Assembly (NCBI GenBank): GCA_013146195.2
Contig: CM028377.1
Coordinates: forward strand, 177,546,465-177,610,464
DNA: 64,000 bases
Reading direction: 5' to 3'
DNA from: Codonopsis lanceolata
Taxonomy: Eukaryota > Streptophyta > Magnoliopsida > Asterales > Campanulaceae
Position 1 is the stretch's first letter; each line of letters begins with the position of its first letter. The notes below the pieces were generated by a model that ran no database searches, had not been told where the DNA came from, and worked only from the letters and a program-made list of their open reading frames with translations. A program made the position numbers and the translations under genes. Of this stretch, positions 1-11,170 are shown one piece after another.

Positions 1-1584
1 ATGCATGATTGTGATATGTTAGTAGAGTGTGAAACCTACTTGACTTGGACAGATGGCGAACTCAATTCGGATTTATGAAGTTGTGTTTGAGGATCGTTAT
101 GAATTCAATGTGTATATGGATGATAGACTAAATAACTAGTTTTGTTATATGTGTACACTTGCAAATAGATGTTTGTATGTGATATTGATTACCTTCCCGT
201 ATGTTTAAGTAGGAATACTAACCTACTTGGATTGGACAGGGTGATCAAATATTGGATCATTGTTGAGTTTTGGTTTTGATAAGGTAACCAGATATAGGAG
301 CCTTATCCGGTTTTGTTGTGTGGTTAGTCAATGATGGGACGATGCATCGCCATCACGAATTATGGGATTCATGATTGCTATGGGTCGCCGTATCGAAGAC
401 TAGGGGTTCCACACGCCTCCACTGCGGCCGCAGTAGGGAAGTAGTTATCCATTGTTTATATCAGTAAAGCATGACCTTGGAAGCTATGGTTTTCAAGTGG
501 AGATGTCTCGGGGATGTCAATACCAAGGAATCGCTATCGAGGGCACATGTTTGTTGTGTACGTGATTTGTAGGAGCAACGCGACATAAACGGATCAAGGC
601 GGCACATCTTGATTCAATGGGTTTGTTATAATAAAAAAAGTATACTCTTATTTATATTGTTGTTTATATGCACTCATATGATTATTAGTGTGTTGCATGA
701 AGGGTTTTGGGAAAAAGGAAAAGAAAGGGTCGTTTTGTGAAATATCAATAATATTATGATACATGTTCACAATTTTATTGTAGTAACATGATTATTTAAT
801 AATTGTGCACATTATCATGTTATTTGTAATAGTGTACTAGGTCCTTATGACTCACTCCGTACTTTGTTTTTTTGTGTGTGTAGTTGATCGTTAGCCGCGT
901 AGAGGCCGAGTAGATCAAGATGAGTTCGTGCTTGTAGCGGCCTTTCTCCTGAGTAGTAACTCGCGGAGTCACATTTATTTATCATGTCATTTATCTTCAT
1001 TCCATTCATGTGAGGACGATTGTTGTAAAGTTATATAGACTTTACGGTCGGGTAGAATACTTGGGTTTTATTGTTGGTTGTATTTTGTAGTCTACACATA
1101 TCGTCAAGCTTGTGTACTTTATTTTATAGTACTTATTCAGTTGTTTCCCAGGCACGCAATATCCACAGGGCATTCAGTATTAGTTGTTGTTGTTGTTGTT
1201 ATAGTCTCCGACATGTGTTAGCCATTGAGTTGTTGTTACATGTTGGATTCTTGTGTTTCGTCGGCTTTGTGTTGCCGATGGTTGTGGCCCGTGTGTGATG
1301 TTGTGTCACGTGGTTCAAATTTTTGGGCCAAGAGATTTACCATCTCTTTGGCTCTGTTTAACTTGGACCTTGATAGCTAGGGCACATTGTATTATTATTT
1401 TTTCCACAGTTTTTGAATTTTCTGTCCTGTATCACCATTACGGATTTACATTCTTCTTGGAGTTTGTTAAGCTCAATTGGTTGACTGGTGTCATTAGGCT
1501 TAGTAGGTACTTATCTGTTGTTTAGCCTCTTTTGGTGGCATGACCTTGGGAATTTTGTGTTGGGGTCTGGGTCGGGTTGTCACA
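1..1584 (+). mobile_element. 3' part of a long gypsy LTR, cut by the window start
   Basis: Non-coding. It matches, block by block in inverted orientation, the solo LTR at 46225-49907. Shared blocks include the GGGACGATGCATCG region near 340, the GTCTCGGGGATGTC region near 510, and the terminal GGGTCGGGTTGTCACA. The 3' boundary is set at the CA of TGTCACA. No reading frame here is convincing. The 5' end lies outside the window. Whether this is a solo LTR or the 3' LTR of a complete copy cannot be told. Confidence 0.7.
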
Positions 1585-1589
1585 CCGAT

Positions 1590-2098
1590 GATATTGGTCT
1601 CCCGCACATATTCAAACACATTGATTATAGCTTGGGGGATTACGTCGAAACTACTCAAAAAGATATCAATGTCGTCATGCTCTATTTCAAGGATCGGGAT
1701 GTCTCTCTTTTCCTTATTTTCTAGGACCTTAATAGTAAGAATGATCACTATGTGATCTTTCGTGAATGAACTTGGCACGTTGGTGAAGTGATGAAGTTAC
1801 TCCTTTCACACCATGGTTTCATAGGCATCCCAGTAGCAAACTAAAAGTGGGACGGGATGTCTAGAACCTGAAATTCGACCGACATTATTAAAGGGCCAAT
1901 TATCATCATCATCGTTACTACCCTCAGGACGCAACGACATGTGTTATCATAGGCCTTCACTGTCTGATGGGTGAAGATATCATATTTACTTGATGAAGAA
2001 GGATCATGACTTTGAAGATGAAGAGGTGTAGCCCCTTTGTTATGCCTTTGTATGAGATGGAAAGGACAGTTGTCTCCAGAGATGATAGGGGATTGCAT
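1590..2098 (-). pseudogene. Tat/Ogre-type gypsy protease C-terminal remnant
   Basis: On the minus strand, across two frames and at least one stop, pieces typical of the retropepsin region of Tat/Ogre elements are readable: FQVLDIP, then LLLG followed by a broken RPWIH-like segment, then TSSLHQRAKFI. The catalytic DTG region is not visible. Family knowledge places this domain between gag and reverse transcriptase. It lies downstream of the gag-like piece at 4221-5414 on the same strand, as expected for one element. The rest of pol is missing, and the next DNA to the left is the gypsy LTR ending at 1584. Confidence 0.6.
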
Positions 2099-2099
2099 G

Positions 2100-2480
2100 T
2101 AAAAAACTCATGAGTTCAGTGGAAGAAGCCCCAGGATGACTCAATGGGAAAAATTTGTGGGAGTACGCTCGAAAGACTCGATTAAGGAATCTTGTGAAAT
2201 TTGATGAAAAGCCGTAAGGAAGACTCGAAGAATGAGTTATGTCAAATCATTGGGGAAGCCCCATGGTAGCTTGGTTGATGAGGTTGAGAAATTGATGGGG
2301 AAGCCCTAGGAAGACTCGATCAAGAATTTTTATAAGATAGATAGGGAAAGCTTCTAGAAGACTCGATTGACGATTTTTTGTAAAAATGAATGGGGGACAG
2401 CCCCAGAAAGAAATGATCGATATGTTTTGAAAAATGAATGGGGGATAACCCTAGGAAGACTCAATTGAAGAGAAAATTTG
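2100..2480. repeat. Degenerate tandem repeat in the Tat/Ogre-like element
   Basis: A block built around GGGGAAGCCC(TA)GGAAGACTCGAT recurs about seven times at roughly 45-60 bp spacing, with heavy mutation. No coding frame survives. It lies between the gag-like and protease pieces of the decayed element. Confidence 0.6.
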
Positions 2481-2719
2481 AAGAGAAAGGTAAGAGTATG
2501 TTTGAAGAAATGAGAACGACTCTAATGAACAAAAAGTGAGTCGGGATCTAGAGTTCACTTTATCGCCGAGTATCTTCGGATTGGTTGGTTATGGATCCTT
2601 CTTGTTAATTATCTTTTGATGATTTTAATGTGGATTAGAAAGGAATTTGTCTTGACTTGGATCATGTTGCAGGCAATTGAAACAAAATTGTCATTGGCAA
2701 CTGGGTTAGGATCTATGGT

Positions 2720-3800
2720 TGAAGTGTTTTAGGATGGATAAGAAATTGACTTTTGGCTTTTGCATTTTTGGTTTTGGGTTATGGGGTTGGCTTTTGGCTT
2801 TGGTTATGGGTTCGGTTGGGAAATTGGTTTTTGGTCTTTGGAGTAGGTCCAGATTTTTGGCTTTGGTCGTGAGTGTTGGGGTTGGCCATTAGAGTGATGA
2901 TTAGTTATGTTTTGTTGTGAGAGAGATTTGAATAAATTAAGGATTTTCTAAGGAGAGGCTTCCTCTTTTTTTCTCTTTTTTTTAATGCATAGGCTGTATT
3001 TTGAGTTTTTCAACCTAGCTTCTTTTCAACCTCTTAGAGAAATTTAGGAGAATGCTTGAAGAATTGTCTTTTTTTTTTCTTTGGAGCAAAGGGGTGGTTA
3101 CTTTGTACTGATGTAAGGGTAAATCAACCCCAGTTTTGGGAAGCTTGATCATGAAGATGACTCTTTGGTTGATCGAAGATGTAAAATATTGGCATTGGCC
3201 AGGGTTGAGTATTCAAAGAAGGGTTTGGTACAAAGTGGATTTATGAACAAGGCTTACGGTTTAGATGTGGTTCGGTATAAGTTGGGTGTTGGGATTTGGA
3301 AAGGTTTTTGGCATGTGGTGGATCTGGGTATGGTTTAGGATTTGGAAGGGTCTTTGGTGTGAATTGGGCTTTGAACAAAGCTTAGGATTTGCCCCTAAGG
3401 GGGTAGCCTAGTGGTAGACATGGGGCTTCACAAAGTGTGAGGTCTCAGGTTCGATCCCTTCCCATGCCCCCCTTAGGAGGAAAAAAAACAAAACAAAACA
3501 AAAAAACAAAACAAAACAAAGATTAGGATTTGGGTTTGGTGCAGTTGGGGTGTTTGAAGAGGCTCGGGATTAGGTCTATAAACAAGGGTTGTGATTTGGA
3601 GGGATTGGGTATGAGCTCTATTTTTTAACAAGGATTTGGGTAAGGAAAGGTTTTTGGTAGGTGGTGGATTTGGGTATGGTTTGGGATTTGGAAGGATTTT
3701 TTGGTGTGAACTGGGTTTTGGACGAAACTTGGGTTTGGGTATGTTTTGGGGTTTGGAAGGGTTTTGGTGTATGGTGGAAAGCCCCAGTGTGCTACTAAAA
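2720..3800. repeat. G/T-rich degenerate tandem repeat
   Basis: Phrases such as GGATTTGGAAGG, TTTTTGGCATGTGGTGGAT and GTGTGAATTGGGCTTTG return several times, for example near 3290-3380 and 3640-3780. The strand is strongly biased to G and T. A SINE interrupts it at 3392-3522. The array has no open frame and looks like a decayed minisatellite inside the retroelement. Confidence 0.55.
3392..3522 (+). mobile_element. tRNA-derived SINE with A-rich tail
   Basis: A ~90-bp head carries an A-box-like TAGCCTAGTGGTAGA (3404-3418) and a B-box-like GGTTCGATCCC (~3450), the two internal RNA polymerase III promoter boxes. It is followed by an (A4-8 C)n tail. The unit is flanked by a 10-bp direct repeat, TTAGGATTTG, at 3382-3391 and 3523-3532, as expected for LINE-driven insertion. 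Confidence 0.85.
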
Positions 3801-4220
3801 ACTTGGTCGTAATTGATCGAAAGTGATCTTTGTCAAGACAAATTTTCTACATGGTGAATTTCATGTGTTTAATGATTTGGGAGTCCATATCTTCAAAATG
3901 ACTCATCATTAACTTGTGTAGAGTTAATCATGTTTTCAAATGAGTTAATTCATCATCTTTGAGAAGAATACCGATCAAGGGATACTTGAAATGAAACAAT
4001 CTGAATAAGATCAAATATTCACATGCTGAGATTAAGGGAAAGGACATACGCGAAGGTTAAATGGATAACACACGAAAAATGACACTGGGTTGAGTCCAAA
4101 AGAAGCAAGAAGTTACATCCCAAGGACTTATTTGGCAAAAGAAGGTTCAAAGGTAAAAGAACTTGTGGGTATACACAAAAAGTGTACTTTGAGGTTCTAT
4201 GAGCCCCAAGAGCTTTTTCT
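3801..4220. other. No gene recognised
   Basis: Mixed sequence between the G/T-rich repeat and the gag-like piece. The right part may be a diverged extension of the gag region, but I see no motif to support it. Confidence 0.4.
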
Positions 4221-5414
4221 TCACCATGCATGTTCTTTAATGCCCATAACCCTGTTTTTCGATGAAATTTCGAATGGCATTTTTAGTGTGAAACATGCAT
4301 CAGTAGTACGATAGCTAAATTTGTGATACTCGCAATACTTTGAATGGTCCCAATAGGCATGCAAAGGATTTAGGGCTTTATAATCCTCGAGTGGCTTGAG
4401 CTTACCGTAGGCCACTAACATTTGAAAAACCACAGATCTTGGAGCATGTAAGGTGTCATAATGCCTACGCTCTTGATGTTGTCCTCTCTTTCCTTTCAAG
4501 TGGGACGTGATACTTGATTGGGACTTGGTACCTTTTTCATACGGTGGGCATCCTAAACGTGCATTGAGGCCCTTGATGTCATCATGTTTTAACAACTTTT
4601 TACATTCCTCGTTGAAACCCGGGACTTTAAGTTCTTCAGCCTTTTGCTCTTGATCAGACCAACATTGTGCATGAGACACATTGTATGATCTCATCACTAA
4701 ACGTATCTATCCCACTTGATAAGTGTTGTACGGAGGGGCCATATTGGTCATTCCTACTTGTGCTTCATATGCTACATGTTGGGTGAAGGCTACTACGGAA
4801 CCTTGAGGGACATAACTTTTTGGATTATTGATGGGGGATGTATTTTGGTGAAGTGTATTGGGACACGAAGGTGTATGATTGATGTTTGGAAATGGGATGC
4901 CTAGTGGTGGATTGTTGGTATTTGGAATTGGAATGATGGTGTTTTGGATAAAAGGGTTGATGTTTGGAAAAGAAAGGTTTCCATATGGAGTGTCTTGTGA
5001 TATTGGAGGATTATCAACCGAGGCTAGCAATTCTTTAAATCGTAAAGAAAATTGGTCGAAGATTTCTCCTAAACCCCCTAAAAGAGTCTCGATCACTTGG
5101 CCTTGTTTGTGGATTTGGGTTATCACATTTTCCATATGCGCATCCAACTTTTGTTCCAACCATTCTTAGAATGCTGGGGTCGGGGTGTATCCGGGATCCC
5201 ATGTATCAGTACCCCTAGAAGTATGTCCTTCTTTATCCATTTTACTCAGATCTGTACTTTCCACACTTGTATCAGAGCTTGAACTTAGGTATCTTGTCAG
5301 ACGTCCTGTGTTATCCCCTATTTTCCAATTTTGGGCCAAGTTTCTAAGAAAGGGTCGAGGGTGGTGTATGAGAAGGTCAGGTTCAGGAAGTTTGGGATGA
5401 AGTACAATGTTCAT
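4221..5414 (-). pseudogene. gag-like polyprotein fragment of a Tat/Ogre-type gypsy element
   Basis: Three minus-strand frames, roughly 5414-5166, 5159-4707 and 4697-4221, follow one another with stops or shifts between them. The middle piece begins with a short helical stretch followed by a P/N-rich linker containing several PNINP/PNTNNPP-like segments. The last piece contains KYCEYHKF..RTTDAC..LK, resembling the CEYHKDHGH..EEC..LK signature that follows gag in Tat/Ogre elements. No intact nucleocapsid CCHC knuckle is visible. The fragment sits between a minus-strand PBS (6513-6529) and the protease remnant at 1590-2098. Function is lost. Confidence 0.5.
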
Positions 5415-6512
5415 TTATAATGGACAGTTTTTTTCGTAAAAATGGTCGAACAAACATAACTTTGTTTTGACACTTTGATTAAGTCCTGAAACAGTAGATT
5501 CTTTATCTAGAGTATAAGACCTTCGTATTCCACATGTACATCGACTCCCCAAGATTGGACACATCTCGGGCGAAGGGCATATACTCTTTCCGGGATCCAC
5601 CATTCAAACGATCTAGGGATACTGACAAAACTATTGATCAATACAAGTGCATTTTTGTTGATCATGCAATCTTTTTTTTTTTCCTTATTTTCATTTCTTT
5701 TCATTCTTTTTTTATCGCTTGAATTTATTTTCTCAGCCAATGGCTTTTTTTCTTTTGATTTTCTTTTTTATGCACATATGATTGGTCAATAACTTTGGGG
5801 TATAAAAACCGACCGATCATAAAGTGTCCTAGAAATATATATATGGTATTTACGCAGCTATCAAGGGCTAGGCTGGCTAACACCCCTTTGGCCCCTCCAT
5901 AAGAAGCATAGAGCAGGATAACTTCGGCTATTGGATTCAGGCTCTATGAACATAGGTTCCCCTAGCGTGTTTATCTGGGTTTAAAAGGGTCGCAGTTTGA
6001 TATATTTCTATGTGAGTACACGTGTGTGAGTCGTCTATTTTTTCTAAAAATATTGATTTTTTGACGATAATATAAAAGCCATTAAGGAAAGTAATTTTCT
6101 TTAGCTTTTGTTTTGTTTTGTTTTTCTTGTTTGATTGGTTTGTTAGCGATCCCCGAAATGGGATAGAACGATCACGCGCCTTGACACAGCCTTCGCAACA
6201 TAGCAAAAAATAAGGGAATGAAATGAGGAAACTATCTAATCCTATTAATTACAAATTTGTCTTAATCCCCATGAAACAAATAAATAAATCATGTCCACGA
6301 TATCCCAAAGAGAGAGGTAAATGTCACTCTTTAAAAAAAAACTTTCGGTTTCCTGCAAAATTGTTAATAGCATCAAAGAAAACAAAACACAAAATCCCAA
6401 TATATACAAAAAAAAAATCTAGACTAAGGAAATATTATTTACACACATATAAGCATATTAGCAAACCAAAAAAAAAAAATAGAAAATCAGTCAAGCCCTC
6501 TAAAAAAATACT
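5415..6512 (-). other. Leader region of the Tat/Ogre-like element
   Basis: AT-rich sequence with T and A runs between the PBS and the gag-like fragment. No coding signal was found. Short frames here lack any recognisable motif. Confidence 0.4.
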
Positions 6513-6529
6513 CCCCAGTGGAGTCGCCA
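6513..6529 (-). other. Primer binding site of the Tat/Ogre-like element
   Basis: The minus strand reads TGGCGACTCCACTGGGG one base after an LTR end reading TTCTCACA. A TGGCGAC start would pair with a tRNA ending GTCGCCA, as described for Ogre-type elements. The same TGGCGACTC motif recurs at about 41850-41865, next to a related LTR remnant. Confidence 0.6.
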
Positions 6530-6530
6530 C

Positions 6531-7065
6531 TGTGAGAACTCCGTTTCGACCCTCACCTCGTTACATGAAAAAACGAGTGGTTTCAAAACTTGAAGCACGT
6601 GGAATACGCTCGACCTCGTTGTTGACTCTTAAAAATATGTACAGAATCCCCACCTTCATTTAAATGGTAAACAGAGAAATACCAAAATTTTTGGGTTCGA
6701 GGGCTAAGTTATGAGTTGAGAATGAGTTAGGCACCCAAACTCACTCTTTCAGTCTTAAAGGGTTGCTAATATGCTCAGTCTACTTTTGTATATATTTAGT
6801 ATAGGGGACATGTGTATATACATAAGAGAAAATTAAAAAATAAGATTTTCATTATTTTCGTTGAAGCAAAAGAAAATGAAATAATAACAAAAATGAAACC
6901 AAGAAAGGATAAAATAAATATTCTATATATTATTCTATACAAACCAGACTTAAAAAGAAGGAAAAAAGCAATTATTTACGTTGTATAAAAAAGAATCTAA
7001 CTAAACAGAATAGCTTATGTACTCAAACTAAAAAAATATAAACAAAGAAAGAAAATGAATTTTAA

Positions 7066-7162
<97 letters not shown>

Positions 7163-7900
7163 AACAGTAGAAATATATACAGATCCACAAAGTATATAGA
7201 TATTTACATTTATTTACAGACTAAACGATATATTTAAGGGGACAGAATATCAAAGATCCAATACCTCTTGGAGCGTGATAGTCTATATCCGATACGCTTA
7301 GGCTTAGGCGATCTCTTTGTGCTTCCCTTATCTTCCCAAGAAATGAAGTTTTTTTTTTGTTTGTTTTGTTTGTGTTTGTGTCTATGTTTGCGGTGTGTGT
7401 TTGTGTTGTGTCTGTGTTTGTTTGAAAGAGAGAGAATTAGGAGATTTTTATCAGTTTCCCCTGAAAATATGTGATCCTCCTTTATTTCTGTTGTTGGGAT
7501 GGCTGGTTGCTTTTATAGGGAAGCTGGAGGCAGCTTCTTGTGTACGAGTGGCCGAAAGGGCAGCTTTTAGTAGAAGTGTGAAACCACTCCAAAAAATAGG
7601 AGGTGAATTAGCTGCGTAGGGGTCCACCGCTATGCACTAGAGCAAGTCTCATAGGTTGGAAAACAACCAAAATGGGTGTCGTACACAACAAAAAAGGGAG
7701 CCTTGCCAGAATAAACGCATGCGGTAGTTGAAATTATTGAGAGTGGATTGCACAGGACCAAAAACGGGCGTCGCCTAGGGCTTTTGGGGCACGGTACACG
7801 CCATTTTTGGCGTCACACCTGTTTTGGTGGTTGTCGCGCCGCTTCTTCTTCTTTTTCACTTTTTTCCCTTTTTCTTGTTAGTTTTTGACGTTTAGGCCCC
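6531..7900 (-). mobile_element. 5' LTR of the Tat/Ogre-like element (right end approximate)
   Basis: The LTR starts at TGTGAGAACT next to the PBS. On the minus strand a TATAAAAG box lies at 7517-7510, suitable for LTR transcription toward the gag fragment. A block around 6690-6760, including TTAGGCACCCAAACTC, is shared with 41920-41990. The outer end could not be fixed; no matching second LTR copy is complete in the window. Confidence 0.5.
7068..7160. repeat. Compound (CA)n(TA)n microsatellite
   Basis: About 23 CA units run directly into about 23 TA units. The open frames across it are products of the dinucleotide repeat. Confidence 0.98.
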
Positions 7901-8748
7901 CCTCCATGACGTTTTGGCCCCTTGAAATGTATAAAGAATAATTTTTTAGTTCATTTTAATTTGTAATAATATTTTATAGGACATTATAAAAGGGGTACGA
8001 AATTGGGTGTCTATGCGAGAATTTTAGAACGATTTCACAAAAATGACTTTAGCGATTGGAAAAAAAAAAAGGACCGGAAGGGTTATAAACTTGGGAAAGA
8101 GGACCGTCTAATAATTTCTCCTAAAAAAGGGACACAACCGGGTCTGTTCACTTTACACAAATTCCAACCGCTATAGTACCCTCTTCTTCTTTTTTTTACC
8201 AGAAAAGATAATTTTAGTGACAAGTATACCTTTAATGAACAGATTCACGTGCACTAAGTTTTCGTGCATCGCAATACACAAATTGCCATGAAAATGATGC
8301 TAGCATACCTCTCTGTTGTATCTATTTTCTTAAATATTATTTTATTATGTAGATTTAATACATGATGATCTGATTAACTAGTTTTAAAGCATAAACAAAA
8401 TGGAAATTAAATATTTGGGAAAAACGGTTTTATGGGTATTATTTGTAAAACGGAATCATCTTTACCCGATTCACCGTGTGTTGGTAGGTTGAGCTGTGAG
8501 AGAGTGGAACTTCATCTTACGAATTAAGATCCGTAAGACGGTCTTACAAGAGACCTACTCAAACGAAATAAGAATCAATAGAAGGTCAAGAGATACAAAA
8601 TTCTGGCATAATGATGCTTAAAGATATGTTTGGATGACAAAACAATCCCACCATAACAACTTACGCAACCCTCCAAGCCGTCCAGTTTATCTACAGTATT
8701 GAAGTATGACTCAGTCGATAACTTTATGCAACTGCAATGTAAACAAAG
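7901..8748. other. No gene; intergenic with TE-like scraps
   Basis: AT-rich sequence. A stretch near 7990-8140 resembles the DNA at 16440-16560, so both may be ends of the same TIR element family. A GTAAGACGGTCTTAC-like inverted motif sits near 8531-8550. No coding signal is present. Confidence 0.4.
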
Positions 8749-9316
8749 TGTTGAAGATATATTTGGCCAACAAGGCCCATTTGGATTGTTTTGTTAATTG
8801 TAAGTCCATTTGGGCATTAGATATAAATAGTTGTAATAGAGTAATCATGGATTTTAATTAGATTTAATTAATTTTTTGGTCCCTCGATTTTAAGAAATTA
8901 ATTTGTTTGGCCCCTATACTAAAAAATTAATTCGTTTGGTCCTACATGTTGACTTTTACCATCATATTCCCCCCTTACCCGTTACCGTTCAACTTATCGT
9001 CAAATTTCTTTTCAAAATGCCCAAGCTACCCTTACAATTACAGCTTACTAGAGTTTTTGGTCCCTCGACTTTAAGCTCATCAATGGCCACCAAGAACCAG
9101 TGAAGTGCCAGCAACAAACAAAACCAGCAAAAATACAAAAACCCACCAATTACTCAATCCATTTCATCTACTACTTTAATTACCCTTTCCCCAGGCCCAA
9201 ACTACCCAATTTTCTCGATTTCGTGTTCTTCCCCTCATTTCTCCTTCTCCACCATTTCAAGATCTTTTTTTTTTTGGTATCTATGTAAGAGAGTTGTGTG
9301 AGAGTAAGGGATAACG

Positions 9317-9547
9317 ATGGTAGAAATGGGTAACAAAAGGAGGAAAGTAAAAGAGGCACTCGGCTCCATTCTATATGTCTACATACCCCGTTCTTCTGTC
9401 GACGATTCTCCCCCTACTTTTCAAAGATACTCCGACACCGCTTTGCTCTCGTCGTCCGTCTTTCTGGCCACTGACTGGAGCTTGGGTTCTACTCGACCAG
9501 CATCCCTTCGCTTCCGCTTCTCCAAAAGCTTAAGCAGATCTTCCAAG
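9317..9547 (+). pseudogene. Exon-like open frame, possible captured gene fragment
   Basis: An ATG-started frame of 77 codons runs without a stop to AAG followed by GTAAAA, which looks like a first exon ending at a splice donor. Composition is clearly more GC-rich than its surroundings and rich in Ser, Arg and Pro codons. I do not recognise the protein. Its position inside the TIR element suggests gene-fragment capture as in Pack-MULEs, but chance is possible. Confidence 0.35.
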
Positions 9548-9658
9548 GTAAAAAAAAAAACCTCCCTTCCCTGCCCATCTCTCCTTTTTACTCTACCTTG
9601 TGACTTGTTTAGTTACTGAGAAAATATGTAGGCAAATTACCTTATTAGTTATTAATGA

Positions 9659-9890
9659 AGGTTTTCTTTGATTTGGGTTGTGAGATGATGAAGATGAAGA
9701 AAGCTTGGCAAAATCGAGGTATGGGTTTTCTTTGATTTGGTAGTGAGAAGATGAAAAATGCTTGGTAAAATCGAGATCTAGGTTTTCTTTGATTTGGGCA
9801 ATGAGATGATGAAGATGAAGAATGCTTGGCAAAATCGAGATATGGGTTTTCTTTGATTTGGGCAGTGAGATGATGAAGATGAATAATGTC
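9659..9890. repeat. 64-bp tandem repeat, ~4 copies
   Basis: Units start GGTTTTCTTTGATTTGGG and contain GAGATGATGAAGATGAAG and CTTGGCAAAATCGAG. One unit is shortened to ~57 bp. A stray further copy lies near 10090-10130. The array is confined to the TIR element. Confidence 0.85.
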
Positions 9891-10358
9891 GAGGGAGAGG
9901 GAGAAAGGGAGAGGGAGGGAGGGGAGAGGAAATATGTGGAATATATGTTCTTCTCAAAATCGAGCTCAATGTAAGAATGAAGATTACGACAGCATGGTAA
10001 TGAGGAGAGATGGGGCAAGCACAAATACTAAGGCAAACCCTTCCTCTCGATAGTGAAGAACATATTGAGTTATATCTCACCTGAATTGGAATTTTCTTTG
10101 ATTTGGGCAGTGAGCACGATGTTGATGAAGAATGAATTCAAAAATTACAATATTACCCTCATTTTTGTATTGATGTAGGTAAGGGTAGTTTGGGCATTTT
10201 AAAAAGAAATTTGACAATAAGTTGAACGGTAACGGGGTGAGGGGGAATCTGATGGTAAAAACAACATGTAAGACCAAACAAATTAACTTTTTAGTATAGG
10301 GATCCAAACGAATTAATTTCTTAAAGTCGAGGGACCAAAAAATTAATTAAATCTTGTA

Positions 10359-10614
10359 CTTCCTCTGTCCCTAAATAATCGTCCTAGTTGAACCGACGCA
10401 TAGTTTAAGAAAAACAATTGACTTGATTATTTATATTGGTTTAATGTGTAGTTTCCTTTAAAGCTCATGTGTATGTGGCCCATAATTAAAGTAGAGTTAA
10501 AAAATAAGGGTAAAATAGTAAAAGTGATGTTCTAAAAAGGTAAGTTTCAAACTAGACAATTATTTTGGGACGGACAAAAAAGGAAAGAAGGACGATAATT
10601 TAAAGACAGATGAG
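10359..10614. mobile_element. Stowaway-type MITE, copy 1
   Basis: A 256-bp unit flanked by TA (10357-10358 and 10615-10616). Its ends are inverted, CTTCCTCTGTCCC and its counterpart in CAGATGAG, close to the CTCCCTCCGTCCC end typical of Stowaway elements of the Tc1/mariner superfamily. The interior matches the copies at 29452-29715 and 35151-35768. Confidence 0.85.
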
Positions 10615-10751
10615 TAATTTTTATCAATAATAGAATATCAATTTGGTTATCTCTATCCTCTCTTGTCGTGACTTTGTCCCTCTCTCCTTCACTTTTGGCC
10701 ACCACCATTAATGGTGGTGGTCCGGCATCTATCACATACAAAAAATTAACA

Positions 10752-10763
10752 TGGTATCAGAGC
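10752..10763 (+). other. Primer binding site (initiator Met tRNA type)
   Basis: TGGTATCAGAGC directly follows the 5' LTR end AACA. This 12-mer is the classical plant retrotransposon PBS complementary to the 3' end of initiator methionine tRNA. Confidence 0.95.
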
Positions 10764-10915
10764 GACGTTTCCGCGTCCATAAAATTCATTTGAAAATCAA
10801 GATCTGAAACCCTAATCTTCCAAATCGAAATCTAAACATAGAAATTCTTCGTTCATCCTTTCAGTCAAATTTACATAACATATATATATACTCTCTTTCT
10901 CTAGTTTTTCATTCC

Positions 10916-11170
10916 ATGGTGAAGAATTCAAGCAATAAGAAGGAATCAGATTGTGTAGAAGACATGGACGATGTCGAACACGTTTTTTAGAAGTACAACA
11001 CCAATGGCGACGGTAAGATCTCCATAACTGAGCTCGGATCCATTTTCCGTGCCCTAGGCACTATCATGTCATAGGACGAGCTGAAGCGCATAATGACCGA
11101 AATCATCAGTCAATGTCGACGGCGACGGTTGCGTCAATTACGCTAATGATGGATTGATTGACATTCCGTA
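10916..11170 (+). pseudogene. Captured EF-hand (calmodulin-like) coding sequence, broken
   Basis: From ATG at 10916 the frame encodes an acidic segment and a first EF-hand loop NTNGDGKISITE (position 1 is Asn rather than Asp), followed by LGSIFRALG, a classic CML/calmodulin linker. After a one-base shift a second loop DVDGDGCVNYA is readable. In-frame TAG codons occur just before loop 1 and before DELKRIM. A TATATATATA run and a CT-rich leader precede the ATG, as in a host 5' region. The family binds Ca2+ in signalling; this copy is inactivated by two stops and a shift. It lies wholly inside an LTR element, so it was probably captured from a host gene. Confidence 0.85.

Larger units (their letters stand above)
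8860..10354. mobile_element. Non-autonomous DNA transposon with ~180-bp TIRs
   Basis: The left end (8860-~9045) and right end (~10170-10354) are inverted copies of each other. They share AGATTTAATTAATTTTTTGG at the tips, then GTCCCTCGA and the block with GTTACCGTTCAACTTAT. Long TIRs suggest a Mutator-like origin, but no clean 9-bp duplication is visible, perhaps because a MITE landed beside the right end. The interior holds an exon-like frame (9317-9547) and a 64-bp tandem repeat. No transposase is present. Confidence 0.75.
8749..10751 (+). repeat. 5' LTR, split by two insertions
   Basis: LTR sequence occupies 8749-~8859 and ~10615-10751. The two parts together match the intact 3' LTR at 11849-12107, including a TAGATATAAATA TATA-like segment (~8819) and the terminal CCACCATTAATGGTGGTGG palindrome. 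The DNA between the parts is a TIR element (8860-10354) followed by a Stowaway MITE (10359-10614). Confidence 0.85.

Noticed and set aside
3404..3462. Possible tRNA gene (A-box and B-box-like motifs)
   Set aside because: The unit lacks a foldable cloverleaf by eye, has an A-rich tail and a target duplication, so it is a SINE head.
6223..6663. 146-codon Lys-rich plus-strand frame
   Set aside because: It runs antisense across the PBS and into the LTR of the Tat/Ogre-like element, has composition typical of A-rich non-coding DNA, and shows no motif.
7055..7237. Open frame encoding Thr-His and Tyr-Ile repeats
   Set aside because: It is a translation of the (CA)n(TA)n microsatellite.
9593..10080. 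Minus-strand Ser/Pro/His-rich frames up to 143 codons
   Set aside because: They lie over the 64-bp tandem repeat and a (GGGA)n-like stretch; the repeat structure explains the lack of stops.
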